DNA from: Azospirillum sp. 412522
GTDB lineage: Bacteria; Pseudomonadota; Alphaproteobacteria; Azospirillales; Azospirillaceae
Length of the DNA stretch: 64,000 nucleotides
Direction: 5' to 3'
NCBI RefSeq assembly: GCF_019805165.1
Contig: NZ_RWIJ01000021.1
Span: 53,335 to 117,334, forward strand
Position 1 is the first letter of the stretch, and every line of letters begins with the position of its first letter. Of the stretch, positions 63,801 through 64,000 are shown in pieces. Made by a program: the position numbers and the translations under genes. The notes beneath the pieces were generated by a model that saw nothing but the letters and a program-made list of their open reading frames with translations, was not told where the DNA came from and made no database searches.

Positions 63801-64000
63801 CTCGACGACGCCGTCGCCGACAGCGTCGGCGAGACGCTGATGCTGCTGCTCGACCGCATGGCGGCGGATGACGGGACGACATTGGACGGGCTCCTGTCGC
63901 TGCTTCCGACTGCGGACCTGTCCCGCCAGCGGGCGTGGAACGCGACGGCGGTGGAGTATGGCGGCTTCGTGCCGCTGGGCCGGCTGCTGTCCGAACAGGC
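57804..64000 (+). CDS. Non-ribosomal peptide synthetase, C-A(Asp)-T-T-E-C-(A), cut by window end
   Basis: At least 2065 residues, starting three bases after the first NRPS. A short N-terminal segment (LHRLPAEKRARFRLQLAERG) may serve docking. C (about 40-460, HHIAFDAW at 186); A (TSGSTGRPK at 657) with pocket D-L-T-K-V-G-H-V-G, an Asp code; two tandem carrier domains (Ser1049, Ser1132); epimerase (HHLVVDGVSW at 1320, EAHGRD, VGWFTSRYPL, with NHHGRI in place of the usual NYLG); C (HHLIADGW at 1743). The sequence ends in the linker to the next A domain. It repeats the T-T-E design of the Asp module in the first NRPS. Product length and release domain lie beyond the window. Confidence 0.93.
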   Translation, partial: MTTTVDSHAIAERLHRLPAEKRARFRLQLAERGIDSWSLPVVPFAGDGLDGSGDESGPLSAGQVRLWVIDRVESVGQPAGTALYSLATLIGIAGPLDIPAFGRALNAVVRRHEILRTVYRDGDGGPVQHVLSSWPDPLRVEDRPDDPDALIQSLGDRPFDLERELPLRAHLVPAGDGRWQLLLVVHHIAFDAWSEALLIRDLGRLYEHHANGAPLPAAPAGPVRPNHRDFARWQRDWLDGTDCARQTAFWRAHLDGAPDELSLPLDHPRPARRTHEGAEVEAGLPPALIAGLNAQAARHGATLYAVARAAFVLLLGRYGDTDDLVLGTTVANRQKAELADQIGFFANTLPIRHRFDWDDSFSTFLDTATAVQVEAFDNQDLPFDRLLDALEVRRGGPLSPLFQVLFVHQNVPRETLRLSDLELRPLPLPKQRARFDLTLRLHSADHAPRVALEYSSELFDEATARRLLDDYLFLLEQVTADDGKPLSAYRLRHEGHALRGPAPIAAAAADALSAFAVQDGTRTALRTTTSSLTYAELSARADGLAAALRPRLGTGQAGVRRVGILLPRGIDQPAAMIAAWKAGACWVPLDGALPADRLRWIAGDAALAAILGQGDAPGWLPADVAWIDVAAALSTPVAMNEPAALPAPDAPAYVIYTSGSTGRPKGVEVPHRALVAYAAGAAAGFGWAPDATLAALSSVAADLGFTSLWGALLTGRTLRVLDDAECADPEALAQALDRVPADVLKIVPSHLAALLALPEPQRLLPRRALVLGGEAAPAGLLARLAALAPRLELWNHYGPTETTVGVVIHRLAPEQETHLTRPLPGCALHVLDRWMRPVPVGASGELWIGGPQLALGYVGAPTLTAERFVVAADGERLYRSGDRVRLLPPGDVGGSGGIAFLGRADGQVKINGFRVELGEIESHARGLDGVAQAVALAVSGPAGNRIALAVAGWRGGAEDLRGRLAERLPAYMMPRDILLLDALPLLPNGKIDRRRLTDLAAEAAARDVGSAPASSAAPALTDRIARLFATVLNRPAGADDNFFGAGGDSILGLRLAALARADGLAITPRMLFEHQTPAALAAALGGDAEAARPVAEPEKDPAAAAVLALFRETLRKPDLTADTDFFAAGGDSILCLQLAAKARRSGLAITPKLIFAHPTAAALAAALLDAAGPAGTDGAAEDGNIPLRPIQRWFLAQEQPRPGHWNQSILLELWEPPAPESLQAALDWLVRRHPALCCAFTRDEAGVWTQFRRDPRALPLQHAGPATDAAALADLLSGLQPDFDLAEPPLLRAVLIGGLADDGAKEATGWPPAHLLLSAHHLVVDGVSWRVLAEDLWAAYRAHRDDGRLPDIGEDAKRAALAAFQGSAAANDALLDRARSFWSGQAAALTAAAGAFLSRAGASPSLLHRYSAERHDRLDADRLGPNPRDALLAALCDTLAEWTGHPDLAIELEAHGRDGLEGEAATAVGWFTSRYPLLLRREARQPDDAARVAAQIAAVPDGGRGFGLLRARDGELSGMPVPPVVFNHHGRIAGGTDALLRRSPLPVPNQRHPDNRRIHILELDTVIEDGSLRLRWVWPRAATALAEVPERFLARLDAHLDRSGGGDAPDRMPLSPVQAGMLFHALTDGGRGRYLNQVVVRLDGPLDADAFRAGWQATVDHHPALRAAFDWPRDAEPHQEIAPRAEVPWRLLDWSGRADAGEAVRQEADRDLSAGMDLARAPLMRLTLLRLAADRHALIWTRHHLIADGWCTARLIGEVAERYRSALAGTRPAVDSPPPYRHFIDWLGRRDAEAGKAYWAGQLGDLTEAALLPRAAAGGDGTHHRESSLDADRFARLKRRAAAANVTVNTLCQVAAALALARHTGRDDVVLGIVGAGRPIDLPDADRMIGLFITTTPLRIRIDRNEPLDALLRRVQRRMSENREHEHTPLSDIQAAAPLRDALFDTLLVFENYPLPPGSGDGPLTATLDRTVEKTNYPLTLVLIPRDTLTLRLTADRAILDDAVADSVGETLMLLLDRMAADDGTTLDGLLSLLPTADLSRQRAWNATAVEYGGFVPLGRLLSEQ

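Overview
The window is GC-rich, densely coded DNA from what looks like an alphaproteobacterium of the Azospirillum/Rhodospirillaceae type. That placement is an inference from GC content, the two HAAT (Liv-type) transporter loci, the chemoreceptor style and the ETF/ETF-QO genes; no rRNA or marker gene confirms it. I saw no tRNA, rRNA, CRISPR array, insertion sequence, phage gene or replication origin.

1-8.2 kb, all minus strand: an operon reading acyl-CoA dehydrogenase, MaoC-type hydratase, CitE-type lyase, etfB, etfA (cut by the window edge), behind a good sigma70-like promoter. ETF-ubiquinone oxidoreductase lies just upstream, then a cupin and an Old Yellow Enzyme pair. Together they make an acyl-CoA oxidation, hydration and cleavage module with its own electron route to ubiquinone.

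8.2-16 kb: a complete HAAT importer (livF, livG, livM, livH) with its binding protein. A methyl-accepting chemotaxis protein sits between the binding protein and livH. Several perfect hairpins separate genes here.

16.4-24.2 kb: a tight seven-gene minus-strand operon (MaoC hydratase 2, two acyl-CoA dehydrogenases, SDR, thiolase, CoA-hydrolase/transferase, SDR). It amounts to a full beta-oxidation round through an R-hydroxyacyl-CoA, the peroxisomal MFE-2 chemistry in separate genes. 24.2-32.5 kb: a second, eight-gene minus-strand unit (family III CoA-transferase, livHMGF, AMP-forming acyl-CoA ligase, SDR, enoyl-CoA hydratase) that joins uptake, activation and degradation and ends in a 14-bp hairpin. 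A LysR regulator gene beside it and two matching LysR-type boxes suggest its control.

32.7-42.2 kb: LysR and IclR regulators, a second binding protein (a possible partner of the second Liv system), a large FAD oxidoreductase, another LysR, and a two-subunit molybdenum hydroxylase of the isoquinoline oxidoreductase type.

42.4-64 kb: a siderophore locus. Minus strand: MbtH, TonB-dependent receptor, two tiny membrane proteins, PepSY membrane protein, cyclic-peptide ABC exporter. Plus strand: a SyrP-like Fe(II)/2-oxoglutarate dioxygenase and two giant NRPS genes (the second cut by the window end). A Fur-box-like site lies between the two arms. The A-domain codes, read by eye, give Asp, Gly, Asp. 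Both Asp modules, and only those, carry tandem carrier domains followed by an epimerase. The locus therefore probably makes a peptide siderophore with two D-beta-hydroxyaspartates, and the tandem-carrier arrangement is the most interesting thing in the window.
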